A DNA stretch of 26,995 nt from the NCBI GenBank assembly GCA_029934815.1, contig JAOZLM010000003.1:1-26995 (forward strand), written 5' to 3'. Both the position numbers and the translations under genes were made by a program. Positions 7,468 through 15,405 of the stretch are shown one piece after another; positions within the stretch are counted from its first letter, which is position 1; each line of letters opens with the position of its first letter. This DNA is from Desulfocapsa sp. Its GTDB lineage: Bacteria > Desulfobacterota > Desulfobulbia > Desulfobulbales > Desulfocapsaceae. The notes below the pieces were generated by a model. That model was not told the origin of the DNA, did not search any database, and saw nothing but the letters and a program-made list of their open reading frames with translations.

Positions 7468-8599
7468 TGATAACGCAAATAAAATCCTTCTTCAGGGTAA
7501 CGAAGCTATTGTTGCCGGAGCCCTGGCTGCCGGTTGCAGATTTTTTGCCGGATATCCTATTACTCCCGCATCTGAGATCAGCGAACTGCTTTCAGTGAAA
7601 CTCCCTCAGGTAGGCGGAACATTCATTCAGATGGAAGATGAAATCGCCAGCATGGGAGCCGTTATTGGTGCTTCTCTTGCCGGTGTGAAATCCATGACAG
7701 CAACAAGTGGCCCTGGCTTTTCCCTTATTCAGGAAAACTTAGGCTATGGCTGTATAACTGAAACACCATGCGTAATTGTAAATGTTATGCGTGGTGGGCC
7801 AAGTACCGGTTTGCCAACCAGTGTTGCTCAGGGTGATGTGCAGATGGCCAGATGGGGGACACATGGTGATCATCCCATTATTGTTCTCGCAGTCTCTTCC
7901 GTTGCTGATTGTTTCTCCATAACTGTAAAAGCTTTTAATCTTTCCGAAAAATACAGATCTCCGGTAATTATTTTGTCCGATGAGGTTGTTGCTCACACCA
8001 GAGAATCTGTTGTGCTGCCACCACAGGACTCCATTCGTGTCTTTGATCGTGTGAAGCCGGACGTTCCACCAGAATGGTACAAACCTTACGCAGACAATAA
8101 CCGTGGCGTGCCAGATATGGCCTCATTTGGTGATGGCTACAGGCACCACGTAACTGGACTTGTGCATGATGAAAAGGGGTATCCTACTCAAAACGCCAAG
8201 GAAGTGGATTCTTTCCTGCGAAGGATTCATGGAAAAATCAGCAAAGGTTTTAAAGAGATTCAAATTACAAAAGACTACATGATGGAAGATGCGGAAGTGT
8301 GCGTTATTGCCTATGGATCTGTTGCAAGGTCCGCCCTTCGTGCTGTGCGTGACGCAAGGGAAAGAGGTGTGAAAGCTGGCCTTATTCAGCTCGTAACACT
8401 CTTTCCATTCCCACGTAAAGCTGTCGACACATACCTTCGTCAGTGTCGTGCGGCCATTGTTCCCGAAATGAATATGGGACAGATGGCAAGGGAAATTAGT
8501 CGAGTTAACCAGTCATCGTGCAGAATTGTTAAGCATAACCGAATCGATGGACATCTCATCACTCCGGAAGAAATATTTAAACATTTAACCACGGTCTGA
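7457..8599 (+). CDS. korA: 2-oxoglutarate:ferredoxin oxidoreductase, alpha subunit
   Basis: A 380-residue subunit of the thiamine-diphosphate enzyme that interconverts succinyl-CoA, CO2 and reduced ferredoxin with 2-oxoglutarate. The N-terminal pyrimidine-binding domain reads GNEAIVAGALAAGCRFFAGYPITPASE, with the family motif GYPITPASE and then QMEDEIASMGAVIGASLAG. The GPGFSLIQENLGYG segment follows. The C-terminal part (about 255-380) is the transketolase-C-like domain. The reading frame is open further upstream inside korD, but the ATG at 7457 is chosen: it has GGAG at 7444-7447, nine bases before it, and the family N-terminus begins here. It lies between korD (11-base overlap) and korB (35-base gap). 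The substrate call of 2-oxoglutarate rests on operon order and similarity and is likely but not proven. Confidence 0.9.
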   Translation: METDDNANKILLQGNEAIVAGALAAGCRFFAGYPITPASEISELLSVKLPQVGGTFIQMEDEIASMGAVIGASLAGVKSMTATSGPGFSLIQENLGYGCITETPCVIVNVMRGGPSTGLPTSVAQGDVQMARWGTHGDHPIIVLAVSSVADCFSITVKAFNLSEKYRSPVIILSDEVVAHTRESVVLPPQDSIRVFDRVKPDVPPEWYKPYADNNRGVPDMASFGDGYRHHVTGLVHDEKGYPTQNAKEVDSFLRRIHGKISKGFKEIQITKDYMMEDAEVCVIAYGSVARSALRAVRDARERGVKAGLIQLVTLFPFPRKAVDTYLRQCRAAIVPEMNMGQMAREISRVNQSSCRIVKHNRIDGHLITPEEIFKHLTTV

Positions 8600-8634
8600 T
8601 ACTGGGAACCTGCAAAGGAATATAGGAGAATAAC

Positions 8635-9519
8635 ATGTTAGAACGTGCTGAAATTGTACGTAAAGAATATTTACGACACGACAAAAAATTCCCTCACGTC
8701 TGGTGTCCCGGATGTGGTAATGGAATTGTTATGGGCGCATTATTACGTGCCATTCATGCTCTTGAACTGAGCAAAGATGAGGTTGTTCTGGCCTCAGGAA
8801 TTGGCTGTTCAGGTAGAATGCCTACCTATGCTGATTTTAACACCATCCACACAACCCACGGTAGAGCACTCACGTTTTCTACTGGAATTAAGCTGGCAAA
8901 ACCTGAACTCACTGTACTCACAGTTATGGGAGATGGCGATTCCACAGCTATAGGTGGAAATCATTTTATCCACGCAGCAAGACGAAATCTTAATCTTACT
9001 GCAATCATTATTAACAATTCGACCTATGGCATGACTGGCGGGCAATATTCGCCAACAACCCCATTTGGTTCAATTTCTGCAACATCTGTCTATGGCCATG
9101 TTGAGCACGCTTTTTCTATTGCAGAGCTTGCGGCTACCGCAGGTGCTTCATTTGTAGCAAGATCAACTGTTTATCACGCAACCCATCTTGAAGAGATGCT
9201 AAAGCTCGCCATTAAGAAGAGAGGCTTTTCTGTGATGGAGGTTATCTCCAATTGCCACGTTCAGTATGGTAAGAAAAACAAACTGGGTGGTGCTGTGCAG
9301 ATGATTAACAGCTATAAAGACAATGCTGTTAAAGTTGATAAGGCTGCTAAGATGAGCCAGGAAGAACTCGAAGGAAAAATCACAATTGGCGTACTTGCCG
9401 ACGTTGACAAACCCGTTTCAACCGAAGTGTATCGACAGGTTGTTAAAGATGCCCAGAAAAAAGCCGGAAAAATCAGTAAAGAGACCGATAAAAACGGAGT
9501 AAAACGATATGAAGAGTGA
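8635..9519 (+). CDS. korB: 2-oxoglutarate:ferredoxin oxidoreductase, beta subunit
   Basis: A 294-residue subunit that binds thiamine diphosphate and the proximal [4Fe-4S] cluster. Cys24 and Cys27 (WCPGCGNG), Cys58 (GIGCSGRMP) and Cys207 (SNCHVQYG) are spaced as in other 2-oxoacid:ferredoxin oxidoreductases, so all four ligands appear present. The diphosphate/Mg site is GDGDSTAIGGNH at 99-110 with Asn127-Asn128 downstream. The last 50 or so residues are Lys-rich and charged. AGGAG precedes the ATG by about seven bases. Its 3' end overlaps korC by 11 bases, indicating coupled translation and stoichiometric assembly. Confidence 0.92.
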   Translation: MLERAEIVRKEYLRHDKKFPHVWCPGCGNGIVMGALLRAIHALELSKDEVVLASGIGCSGRMPTYADFNTIHTTHGRALTFSTGIKLAKPELTVLTVMGDGDSTAIGGNHFIHAARRNLNLTAIIINNSTYGMTGGQYSPTTPFGSISATSVYGHVEHAFSIAELAATAGASFVARSTVYHATHLEEMLKLAIKKRGFSVMEVISNCHVQYGKKNKLGGAVQMINSYKDNAVKVDKAAKMSQEELEGKITIGVLADVDKPVSTEVYRQVVKDAQKKAGKISKETDKNGVKRYEE

Positions 9520-10102
9520 TGAACGCTACGAAATCAGATTCAGCGGCTCCGGAGGGCAGGGGATAATAACTGCAGCCATTGTTATGGCTGATGGGGTTGG
9601 TCGATTTGACAATAATCACGTGTGTCAGACTCAGAGTTATGGTCCCGAAGCGAGGGGAGGGAAGAGTAAAGCCGAAGTGGTGATCTCCGGATCTCCCATT
9701 GATTACCCAAAAGCACTTCATATCGATATGCTTCTTGCCATGACCCAGACGTCCTGTGATTCATATTTTTTCGATCTGAAATCAGACGGCCTGCTGGTGG
9801 TTGACAGCGGACTTGTTACGCAATTGCCAACCAGTCGTTCCGTTTCGATTCCATTTACCCAGATAGCAAGGGAAGAAACAGGAAAAGAACTTGTTGCTAA
9901 TATGGTGGCCCTTGGTGCCGTCGGCTTCCTCTCCGGAAAAGTTTCTTTAGATGGTTTGGAAGAAGCTTTGTTGTCGAGGGTGCCAAAAGGTACGGAAAAG
10001 ATGAACTCCAAGGCTTTACGTGCTGGTATTCGTGAAGCTAAAAAGGTTGATCTCAGCTTGTTGCCAAGATCTGTGATGGCTGAATGGGATGACGACCTAT
10101 AG
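9509..10102 (+). CDS. korC: 2-oxoglutarate:ferredoxin oxidoreductase, gamma subunit
   Basis: A 197-residue gamma subunit of the 2-oxoacid:ferredoxin oxidoreductase family. It opens with RFSGSGGQGIITAAIVMADG (residues 9-28), the characteristic glycine-rich start, followed by QTQSYGPEARGGKSKAEVVIS, also diagnostic. The gamma domain completes the fold of KorA and contributes to CoA binding in this family. It is the last gene of the operon; a hairpin terminator begins about 50 bases past its stop. A GGAG lies about ten bases before the ATG, inside the end of korB. Confidence 0.9.
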   Translation: MKSDERYEIRFSGSGGQGIITAAIVMADGVGRFDNNHVCQTQSYGPEARGGKSKAEVVISGSPIDYPKALHIDMLLAMTQTSCDSYFFDLKSDGLLVVDSGLVTQLPTSRSVSIPFTQIAREETGKELVANMVALGAVGFLSGKVSLDGLEEALLSRVPKGTEKMNSKALRAGIREAKKVDLSLLPRSVMAEWDDDL

Positions 10103-10114
10103 ACGGAACATCTA

Positions 10115-10135
10115 TTAGTTGCGTAAAACAACTAA
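10115..10135 (+). other. Small hairpin just past korC
   Basis: TTAGTTG (10115-10121) and CAACTAA (10129-10135) form a 7-bp stem with a 7-base loop, directly before the stronger terminator. It may protect the korC 3' end or may be incidental. Confidence 0.35.
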
Positions 10136-10152
10136 CGTTTAACATTACATCG

Positions 10153-10190
10153 GCTGGTTCAGTTCTTTATTGGAACTGAATCAGCTTTTT
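10153..10190 (+). terminator. Rho-independent terminator of korDABC
   Basis: Arms 10153-10165 and 10173-10185 form a 13-bp stem with one G-T pair and a 7-base loop, followed directly by TTTTT (10186-10190). It lies between the convergent korC and nitroreductase genes. On the opposite strand the hairpin lacks a T-run, so it mainly serves the kor operon. Confidence 0.85.
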
Positions 10191-10192
10191 AT

Positions 10193-10954
10193 TTATAATT
10201 TACACTGTTTTTCTGCAACAATCTTCTTCCCAACCGATGCCGCATACAGCATAGTCTCTTCTTTTTCGTCGAGCCCAAGTAAAGCATTTAACTCGTCATC
10301 ATAAAAAGCAGCAACAGGGCAACCACCACAACCGGTCGCTTCTGCCGCAATTAATGTATTTTGGCAAATGTGGCCTGCGTCAAGCAAAACGTAACGCAGG
10401 CCACGATTGCCATACTTGGACATTGATCTTCTGTAAACCGCAGACCAGAGGAAGGTGACAGCAGAGCGTGCCATAAATTTCTGATTCATGCAGGCACTTG
10501 CAACGGCCTCTGCCTGATCACCGTCTCGTATTTTATCCAGTGCAAATTTCTCCACATCAAAGTGGTAAATCCCCGGATCAAGATCTTCCACAAAATTTGC
10601 AGAGAAATACGTTTCAACAGGGTAAAGAGCTCCACCGGAAGGGGTCGTGCGAAAGGAGTAATCCCCCGATTTACCGGTAATTCCCTGGCTGGCCCAGAGA
10701 ATAAAAGCCAATTCGTCAAAACTTATTGGCTCCATTAAATATTTTCGTAATGATCTTCTTTTCTGTAGCAATGGCGTGATACGTGCTTCTTTCAATGTCC
10801 AGTTTCGGGGTAACTCAATTTTTTCTGCGTCAGGATATTGTTTAAAAGTATCCACCTGGGCAATGGCAGGGCGTAACGTTTCTTTTATGGTGTCTCGATG
10901 ATATGCGGTTTCGTTGATATATTTATATCCTGTACATCCTTCCAATTCAGGCAT
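10193..10954 (-). CDS. SagB-type nitroreductase-family oxidoreductase
   Basis: A 253-residue FMN-dependent oxidoreductase-like protein. Family marks are RRSLRKY (66-72), RTTPSGGALYPVE (102-114), LLDAGHICQN and a C-terminal GLDEKEETMLYAASVGK. This wording fits the SagB/ThcOx branch of the nitroreductase superfamily. No cyclodehydratase (YcaO), precursor peptide or thiazole/oxazole-peptide gene is nearby, so a peptide-oxidising role is not supported here; stand-alone members are common and their substrates mostly unknown. The frame is open upstream into rlmN, but the ATG at 10954 is chosen because AAGGTG lies nine bases before it and it overlaps the rlmN stop by eight bases (ATGCCTGA). It is last in the serC operon and likely translated by coupling with rlmN. 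Confidence 0.8.
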   Translation of the reverse strand: MPELEGCTGYKYINETAYHRDTIKETLRPAIAQVDTFKQYPDAEKIELPRNWTLKEARITPLLQKRRSLRKYLMEPISFDELAFILWASQGITGKSGDYSFRTTPSGGALYPVETYFSANFVEDLDPGIYHFDVEKFALDKIRDGDQAEAVASACMNQKFMARSAVTFLWSAVYRRSMSKYGNRGLRYVLLDAGHICQNTLIAAEATGCGGCPVAAFYDDELNALLGLDEKEETMLYAASVGKKIVAEKQCKL

Positions 10955-12020
10955 CTGTTTGTTCACCTTGTTTTTGTTTAGCCAGTTGTCCGCAGGCGGC
11001 GGAAATATCCTCACCACGGCTGGATCGAATAAAGACAGAATAGCCGCAGTCACGAACTATTTTTTGAAAAGCATAAACCCTGTTTCTCGAAGGGCTTTTG
11101 TATGGAATTCCCGGTGACTCATTAAAGGCAATCAGGTTAACCTTGCAGGGAACTTCTCGCAGTATTTCTCCTAACTTCCTGGCATCCTCGTCTGAGTCGT
11201 TGATATCTTTTAACATAATATACTCAAACATTATGCGTTTACGTTTCGCCATCGGATAGGTACGGCAGGCTTCAAGCAATTCTTTCAGCGAATATTTGTT
11301 GTTTACCGGCATTAGCGAATCTCTTGTGGTATCGTCTACGGCATGTAGAGAAATGGCTAAATTTACGTCCGTCTCAAGACCCAAACGCTCCATTTTAGGC
11401 ACAATTCCACAGGTGGAAACTGTTATACGCCTGCTGGTCATATCAAGACCTCGCTGTTCTGTGAGGATAGAAATCGATTTTATAAGATTATTCAGATTAT
11501 TCAGAGGTTCGCCCATTCCCATAAACACGATATTTGTCACACGATCAGGACCTATCAGTTTGCCTTTTGGTTCACTACGCAGAAATTCCCCAACGGCCAC
11601 AACCTGATTAACAATCTCTGAAGGTGTTAAGTTGCGTAAAAAACCCATGGTTGCAGTGAGGCAAAATGAGCAATTCATTGCGCAACCAACCTGTGACGAC
11701 ACACAGAGGGTATTCCGGTCAGGTTCAGGAATAAGAACAGATTCTATAATCTTTCCATCCTCAAGCGGAAAACCAAATTTCACACAACCATCACTAGAGC
11801 GTTGAATAACAGGATCGGTGAAACTGTATATCCTGGCGTTTTCACTAAGAATCAATCTGAACTTTTTGGCAAGATCAGTCATTTCCGAAAAGTCAGTAAT
11901 GCCAGGTCGGTATAACCATGACATAATTTGCCGGCCTCGAAAAGCCGGTTGTCCAAGACCTTCAACATATTGAACAATTTCATCCTGGGTTAGATTACGC
12001 AGGTCTGTTTTTGTATTCAT
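10947..12020 (-). CDS. rlmN: Dual-specificity 23S rRNA/tRNA adenine C2-methyltransferase RlmN
   Basis: A 357-residue radical SAM methyltransferase that methylates C2 of A2503 in 23S rRNA and A37 of some tRNAs. The cluster motif is Cys113, Cys117, Cys120 (CAMNCSFC), preceded by LCVSSQVG containing Cys106. GMGEPLNN and the C-terminal SSRGEDISAACGQL, with the methyl-carrying cysteine, are both present. The N-terminal helical domain holds QPAFRGRQIMSWLY. Length is normal. An upstream ATG in the same frame lies inside the radical SAM gene; the ATG at 12020 is chosen because it sits one base after that gene's stop, the family start fits and no ribosome site supports the earlier one. It overlaps the nitroreductase gene by eight bases. 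Confidence 0.93.
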   Translation of the reverse strand: MNTKTDLRNLTQDEIVQYVEGLGQPAFRGRQIMSWLYRPGITDFSEMTDLAKKFRLILSENARIYSFTDPVIQRSSDGCVKFGFPLEDGKIIESVLIPEPDRNTLCVSSQVGCAMNCSFCLTATMGFLRNLTPSEIVNQVVAVGEFLRSEPKGKLIGPDRVTNIVFMGMGEPLNNLNNLIKSISILTEQRGLDMTSRRITVSTCGIVPKMERLGLETDVNLAISLHAVDDTTRDSLMPVNNKYSLKELLEACRTYPMAKRKRIMFEYIMLKDINDSDEDARKLGEILREVPCKVNLIAFNESPGIPYKSPSRNRVYAFQKIVRDCGYSVFIRSSRGEDISAACGQLAKQKQGEQTDA

Positions 12021-12021
12021 T

Positions 12022-12897
12022 TTATAAGGCTCGGAATTGTTCGGGGACAAGTGTTTGTTTGCCAGCAAGAGCAAGCGTGATTTGGCTTAACATTTCTTCT
12101 TTATCTCTGGTCAATACGCCACTCAAGGGCAAGTAATTTGATGCATGATTGGCCATAAAAAGAACTTTTTCGCATGTGACGTTTGCAACCAGCTCATACA
12201 GCTCCTGCAAGATAGCTTTTGAATCGGGAAGTTGAAACGAACCGTCTTTATATTGTTGCCCTAAAGGAGTGTTGCCAAGAGGCATAAGACAAAGTGCTGC
12301 AATCTGTCTTGGATGCATTTCACTGAGAACTCTGGCTGACTCCCGGGCATGACGTATGCCGCCAGTTACACCGGCAATGCCTAAAAGAACAGTCGCTGAC
12401 AAAAAGATACCGGCTTCTCTTACCAGTTGCCCTGCTTCGATCATGGATTCGGCAGTTTCACCCTTTTGAATATTTTTTAATACCTTATCGTCACCACTTT
12501 CAAGGCCCATATAAATACGGTGCAACCCAAGACTTCGTAACTCCTTTAACTCTTCCAGTGTTTTTGAGCGAATAGCTTTGGCGTTTCCATAGAGAGCAAT
12601 TCTGGTAACTTGCGGTAAGTGAAGTTTCAATAATGAGAAAATATGCAACAACCTTTTTTGTGAAAGGATTAAAGCATCACCATCGGCCAGAAATACTCGT
12701 TTTTGTCTGCCGCAATACTGGCTGGCAAATAGGATATTCTCAAGAATCTCCTCATCGTTACGAATGCGGAATTTCTTTTCTTCATCCTTATATGCGCCAC
12801 AAAAAGTACATTTATTATGGGAACAGCCAACAGTCACCTGAATTATGATGGAATTAGCCTCACTTGGCGGTCGGATTATATCTCCATCATAGTTCAT
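12022..12897 (-). CDS. Radical SAM protein of unknown substrate (CX4CX2C cluster motif)
   Basis: A 291-residue radical SAM protein. The cluster motif is Cys25, Cys30, Cys33 in VTVGCSHNKCTFCGAYKDE: four residues separate the first two cysteines instead of the usual three. The following FLADGDALIL and GLESGDDKVLKNIQKGE segments fit the barrel of the Elp3/MiaB-like radical SAM clade. No extra cluster, TRAM or B12-binding domain is seen. Its stop is one base from the rlmN start and its ATG lies 12 bases after serC, so the three are one operon. Function is unknown; proteins with this GCSHNKCTFC wording are commonly annotated only as radical SAM proteins (recalled). Confidence 0.85.
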   Translation of the reverse strand: MNYDGDIIRPPSEANSIIIQVTVGCSHNKCTFCGAYKDEEKKFRIRNDEEILENILFASQYCGRQKRVFLADGDALILSQKRLLHIFSLLKLHLPQVTRIALYGNAKAIRSKTLEELKELRSLGLHRIYMGLESGDDKVLKNIQKGETAESMIEAGQLVREAGIFLSATVLLGIAGVTGGIRHARESARVLSEMHPRQIAALCLMPLGNTPLGQQYKDGSFQLPDSKAILQELYELVANVTCEKVLFMANHASNYLPLSGVLTRDKEEMLSQITLALAGKQTLVPEQFRAL

Positions 12898-12909
12898 TTT
12901 AAAACCACT

Positions 12910-13995
12910 TTAAGCAGGATTTGCAGCTTCAAATTCTTTCATGAAAGCAACAAGCTTTTCGACACCTTCTTTTGGGAAAGCATTGTAAATTGAAGCACGG
13001 CATCCGCCAATTGAACGGTGTCCTTTCAGTCCGTTCAATCCAACTTTTGCTGCTTCTGCAATAAACTGTGCTTCAAGCTCAGGAGTTGGCAGATTGAAAG
13101 GGATGTTCATAAGAGATCTGGATTCGACTTCTGCATGGCCACGATAATACTCGCCGCTGTCTATGCAATCGTAAAGGATTCCGGCCTTTTCAATATTGAT
13201 GGCCTCTATGGCAGCCACTCCGCCCTGTTTTTTAAGCCACTTCAACACTTCTCCGACACCATAAATTGCAAAACAGGGTGGAGTGTTAAACATAGATCCT
13301 TTGTCAGCATGCGTTTTGTATGTAAGCATGGTGGGGGTGTTGTCAGGTGTTTTTTCAAGCAGGTCATCACGAATTATGACGATAGTGACACCGGCAGGGC
13401 CCATATTTTTTTGAGCTCCGGCAAAGATGATTCCAAATTTTGAAACATCAATTTTTCTGGATAAAATATCTGAAGACATATCAGATATAAGCACCTTATC
13501 AGTGACAGGTATTTCAGGAAACTGTGTACCATATATTGTGTTGTTGGAAACAAAATAGAGATATTCGGAATCATCTGCCACACTGTATTCGCTTTGTTTT
13601 GGAACACGGTTGAAGGTCTGTTCTTCGCTGGAAAATGCGACATCCACTTCACCAAACAGTTTTGCTTCCTTAATTGCTTTTTTAGACCAGGCACCGGTAT
13701 TCAGGTAGGTGGCTTTTTTCCCTTCGCCTAACAGATTCATAGGAATCATGTAAAACTGGCTGGATGCACCACCTTGTAAAAACAAAACTTTATAGTTAGC
13801 AGGAATCTCCATAAGTTCACGAAGTAATTGCTCGGCATCATCGGTAACCGCCATAAATTCTTTGGAGCGATGGCTCATTTCGATAAGACCAATACCCATC
13901 TCTTTAAAATTAACGACATCTTTAGATGCTTGTTGCAAGACCTCTACAGGAAGAGTTGCAGGGCCTGGACTAAAATTATATACGCGATCAACCAT
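12910..13995 (-). CDS. serC: Phosphoserine aminotransferase
   Basis: A 361-residue PLP enzyme that converts 3-phosphohydroxypyruvate and glutamate to phosphoserine in serine biosynthesis; it may also serve vitamin B6 synthesis. It starts with the family signature YNFSPGPATLPVEVL (6-20) and has FAGAQKNMGPAGV with the PLP lysine at 196. GGASSQF (75-81) contacts the cofactor phosphate, and the C-terminal LKGHRSIGGCRASIYNA binds substrate. Length matches the family. AAGGAG lies eight bases before the ATG. It is the first gene of a minus-strand operon (serC, radical SAM, rlmN, nitroreductase). A palindrome at 14066-14079 lies about 70 bases upstream and could be its operator. Confidence 0.95.
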   Translation of the reverse strand: MVDRVYNFSPGPATLPVEVLQQASKDVVNFKEMGIGLIEMSHRSKEFMAVTDDAEQLLRELMEIPANYKVLFLQGGASSQFYMIPMNLLGEGKKATYLNTGAWSKKAIKEAKLFGEVDVAFSSEEQTFNRVPKQSEYSVADDSEYLYFVSNNTIYGTQFPEIPVTDKVLISDMSSDILSRKIDVSKFGIIFAGAQKNMGPAGVTIVIIRDDLLEKTPDNTPTMLTYKTHADKGSMFNTPPCFAIYGVGEVLKWLKKQGGVAAIEAINIEKAGILYDCIDSGEYYRGHAEVESRSLMNIPFNLPTPELEAQFIAEAAKVGLNGLKGHRSIGGCRASIYNAFPKEGVEKLVAFMKEFEAANPA

Positions 13996-14051
13996 TTGAA
14001 TTGCTCCTTAAAAAAATATAAGTGGAATAACAAAAATCTATCTGAAAGATC

Positions 14052-14086
14052 AGGAATGTGCTAGATTAGAATATTCTAAAATTCCT
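14052..14086. promoter_or_regulatory. Palindrome between divergent serC and GGDEF gene
   Basis: TTAGAATATTCTAA (14066-14079) is a perfect 14-bp palindrome. It is flanked by AGGAAT (14052-14057) and ATTCCT (14081-14086), which are also complementary. Its place between two divergent genes is typical of an operator. I cannot assign a regulator, and no confident promoter hexamers were found for either gene. Confidence 0.4.
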
Positions 14087-14163
14087 ACATTCGATATCCT
14101 ACCCGATGAAGGAATAAAAATAAACTGGTTACCATATACACTGCTCTTCGTCACCTTATCTTG

Positions 14164-14928
14164 ATGAAAATAGAAAACAAAGTTCATTTTTTTCATTTTT
14201 TAGTCAACGGTATGCTGCTGCTAGGTATTCTACTGAGCGGGATTATTGCATTCTCGGCTCTTGCGCAAGAACATTTCAGATTATTTTCTTCAAAGCCATT
14301 CCTGTTTGCCTTATTTAATATTGCATTGCTCTCTATTATTTTTATTGGTGTCCACTTTCTTGTAAAAAAAACGGCACAAAATATACCGCAGAAAAAGAGA
14401 CACAATGATGAGCTTACAGGCTTTACTACCCGCCACGCTTTTGGTCAGATATTTGACTTTACTCTGTTAGACACCAAACGATCTCTCGAACCACTTACCA
14501 TATTGCTGGTAAATATTGATCGTTTTCGGATGATAAACGAAGAGCATGGTAGAGAGACTGGAGACATAGTTCTGTTTTTGCTGAGCCAGTCCATACAGTC
14601 TGTTGTTCGCGCCTCAGATCTGGCTTGTCGCTGGGAAGGGGATACAATCCTGATTGTTCTGAAAGATTGCACCGAACGTGACGGTTGCAGACTTGCTCAA
14701 ACAATACTTGAGAAAATCAGACAACTCCAGGTACAATCTTTGAAGAATAAACCCATTCCGGTCAGTACCTCCATAGGCGTAGCCCAGATGATAAATGGTG
14801 ACAATAGCCAGAGTCTTATTACTCGTGCAGAAACCGGATTACACAGCGCACGGGATAACGGTCGAAACAGATATGCAGTTGGCTATGAATGGATACTGAT
14901 AGACTACGCCTGTGAGCCGATATTCTGA
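14164..14928 (+). CDS. Membrane protein with degenerate GGDEF domain
   Basis: A 254-residue protein with two membrane segments (about 15-35 and 47-69) joined by a very short outer loop, then a single GGDEF-type domain (about 80-240). DELTGFTTRHAF, LLVNIDRFRMINEEHGRETGD and STSIGVAQM are normal family elements. The signature site reads EGDTI at 158-162 (RWEGDTILIVL) instead of GGDEF or GGEEF, losing the acidic fourth residue. It may therefore be an inactive receptor or scaffold. A TTG directly before the ATG at 14164 is an equally placed alternative start; neither has a visible ribosome site. The 3' end overlaps the oppositely oriented trmL by 25 bases. Confidence 0.8.
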   Translation: MKIENKVHFFHFLVNGMLLLGILLSGIIAFSALAQEHFRLFSSKPFLFALFNIALLSIIFIGVHFLVKKTAQNIPQKKRHNDELTGFTTRHAFGQIFDFTLLDTKRSLEPLTILLVNIDRFRMINEEHGRETGDIVLFLLSQSIQSVVRASDLACRWEGDTILIVLKDCTERDGCRLAQTILEKIRQLQVQSLKNKPIPVSTSIGVAQMINGDNSQSLITRAETGLHSARDNGRNRYAVGYEWILIDYACEPIF

Positions 14929-15386
14929 TTCTGTCGCAAGGCCTCATACAGCACAATTCCAGCAGTCATTGCCAGATTTAAGCTTCTGATATGCTTATTG
15001 GCCATTGGTAGCGTCAGACAACGATCAGCGTACAACTCAAGTAATTCCTCCGGCAATCCCTTTGTTTCTTTACCAAAGACAAGATATTCACCCGGCTGAA
15101 AAGTTGCCTCACTATATGCTTTCTTCGTTTTTGTGGTAAGAAAGTGAAGTTTGCTCTCATCCTGTGCTTCCAGGAATGTGTCGAAAGAATCCCAATACCT
15201 GATATCTACGAACTTCCAGTAATCAAGACCTGCACGCTTTAAATGTTTATCGTCTGTTAAAAAACCAAGCGGGTGCACAAGATGTAAAACTGAATTGGTC
15301 GCACCGCAAAGGCGGGCAATGGATCCAGTGTTGGGCGGGATTTCCGGTTCTACCAGGACTATATGAAATACCTTGTCGTCGTTCAA
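14904..15386 (-). CDS. trmL: tRNA (cytidine(34)-2'-O)-methyltransferase, SPOUT family
   Basis: A 160-residue SPOUT/TrmD-superfamily methyltransferase that modifies the ribose of the wobble base in tRNA-Leu. It has HIVLVEPEIPPNTGSIARLC at 8-27, YLVFGKETKGLP with the knot glycine loop, and IRSLNLAMTAGIVLYEALRQ at the C-terminus, all characteristic of TrmL. Length is typical. The start is a TTG (15386-15384), chosen because AAGGAA lies eight bases before it (minus strand, 15400-15395) and the family N-terminus begins there. No cotranscribed partner is seen. Its last 25 bases overlap the 3' end of the GGDEF gene on the other strand. Confidence 0.92.
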   Translation of the reverse strand: MNDDKVFHIVLVEPEIPPNTGSIARLCGATNSVLHLVHPLGFLTDDKHLKRAGLDYWKFVDIRYWDSFDTFLEAQDESKLHFLTTKTKKAYSEATFQPGEYLVFGKETKGLPEELLELYADRCLTLPMANKHIRSLNLAMTAGIVLYEALRQNQNIGSQA

Positions 15387-15405
15387 TTAATTATTTCCTT
15401 TTTTT

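Noticed and set aside
9718..10131. Minus-strand open frame of 137 codons opposite korC
   Set aside because: It is antisense to a well-conserved gene and its predicted protein has no recognisable motif.
10193..10954. Thiazole/oxazole-modified peptide cluster
   Set aside because: SagB similarity suggested it, but there is no YcaO protein, leader peptide, transporter or protease nearby.
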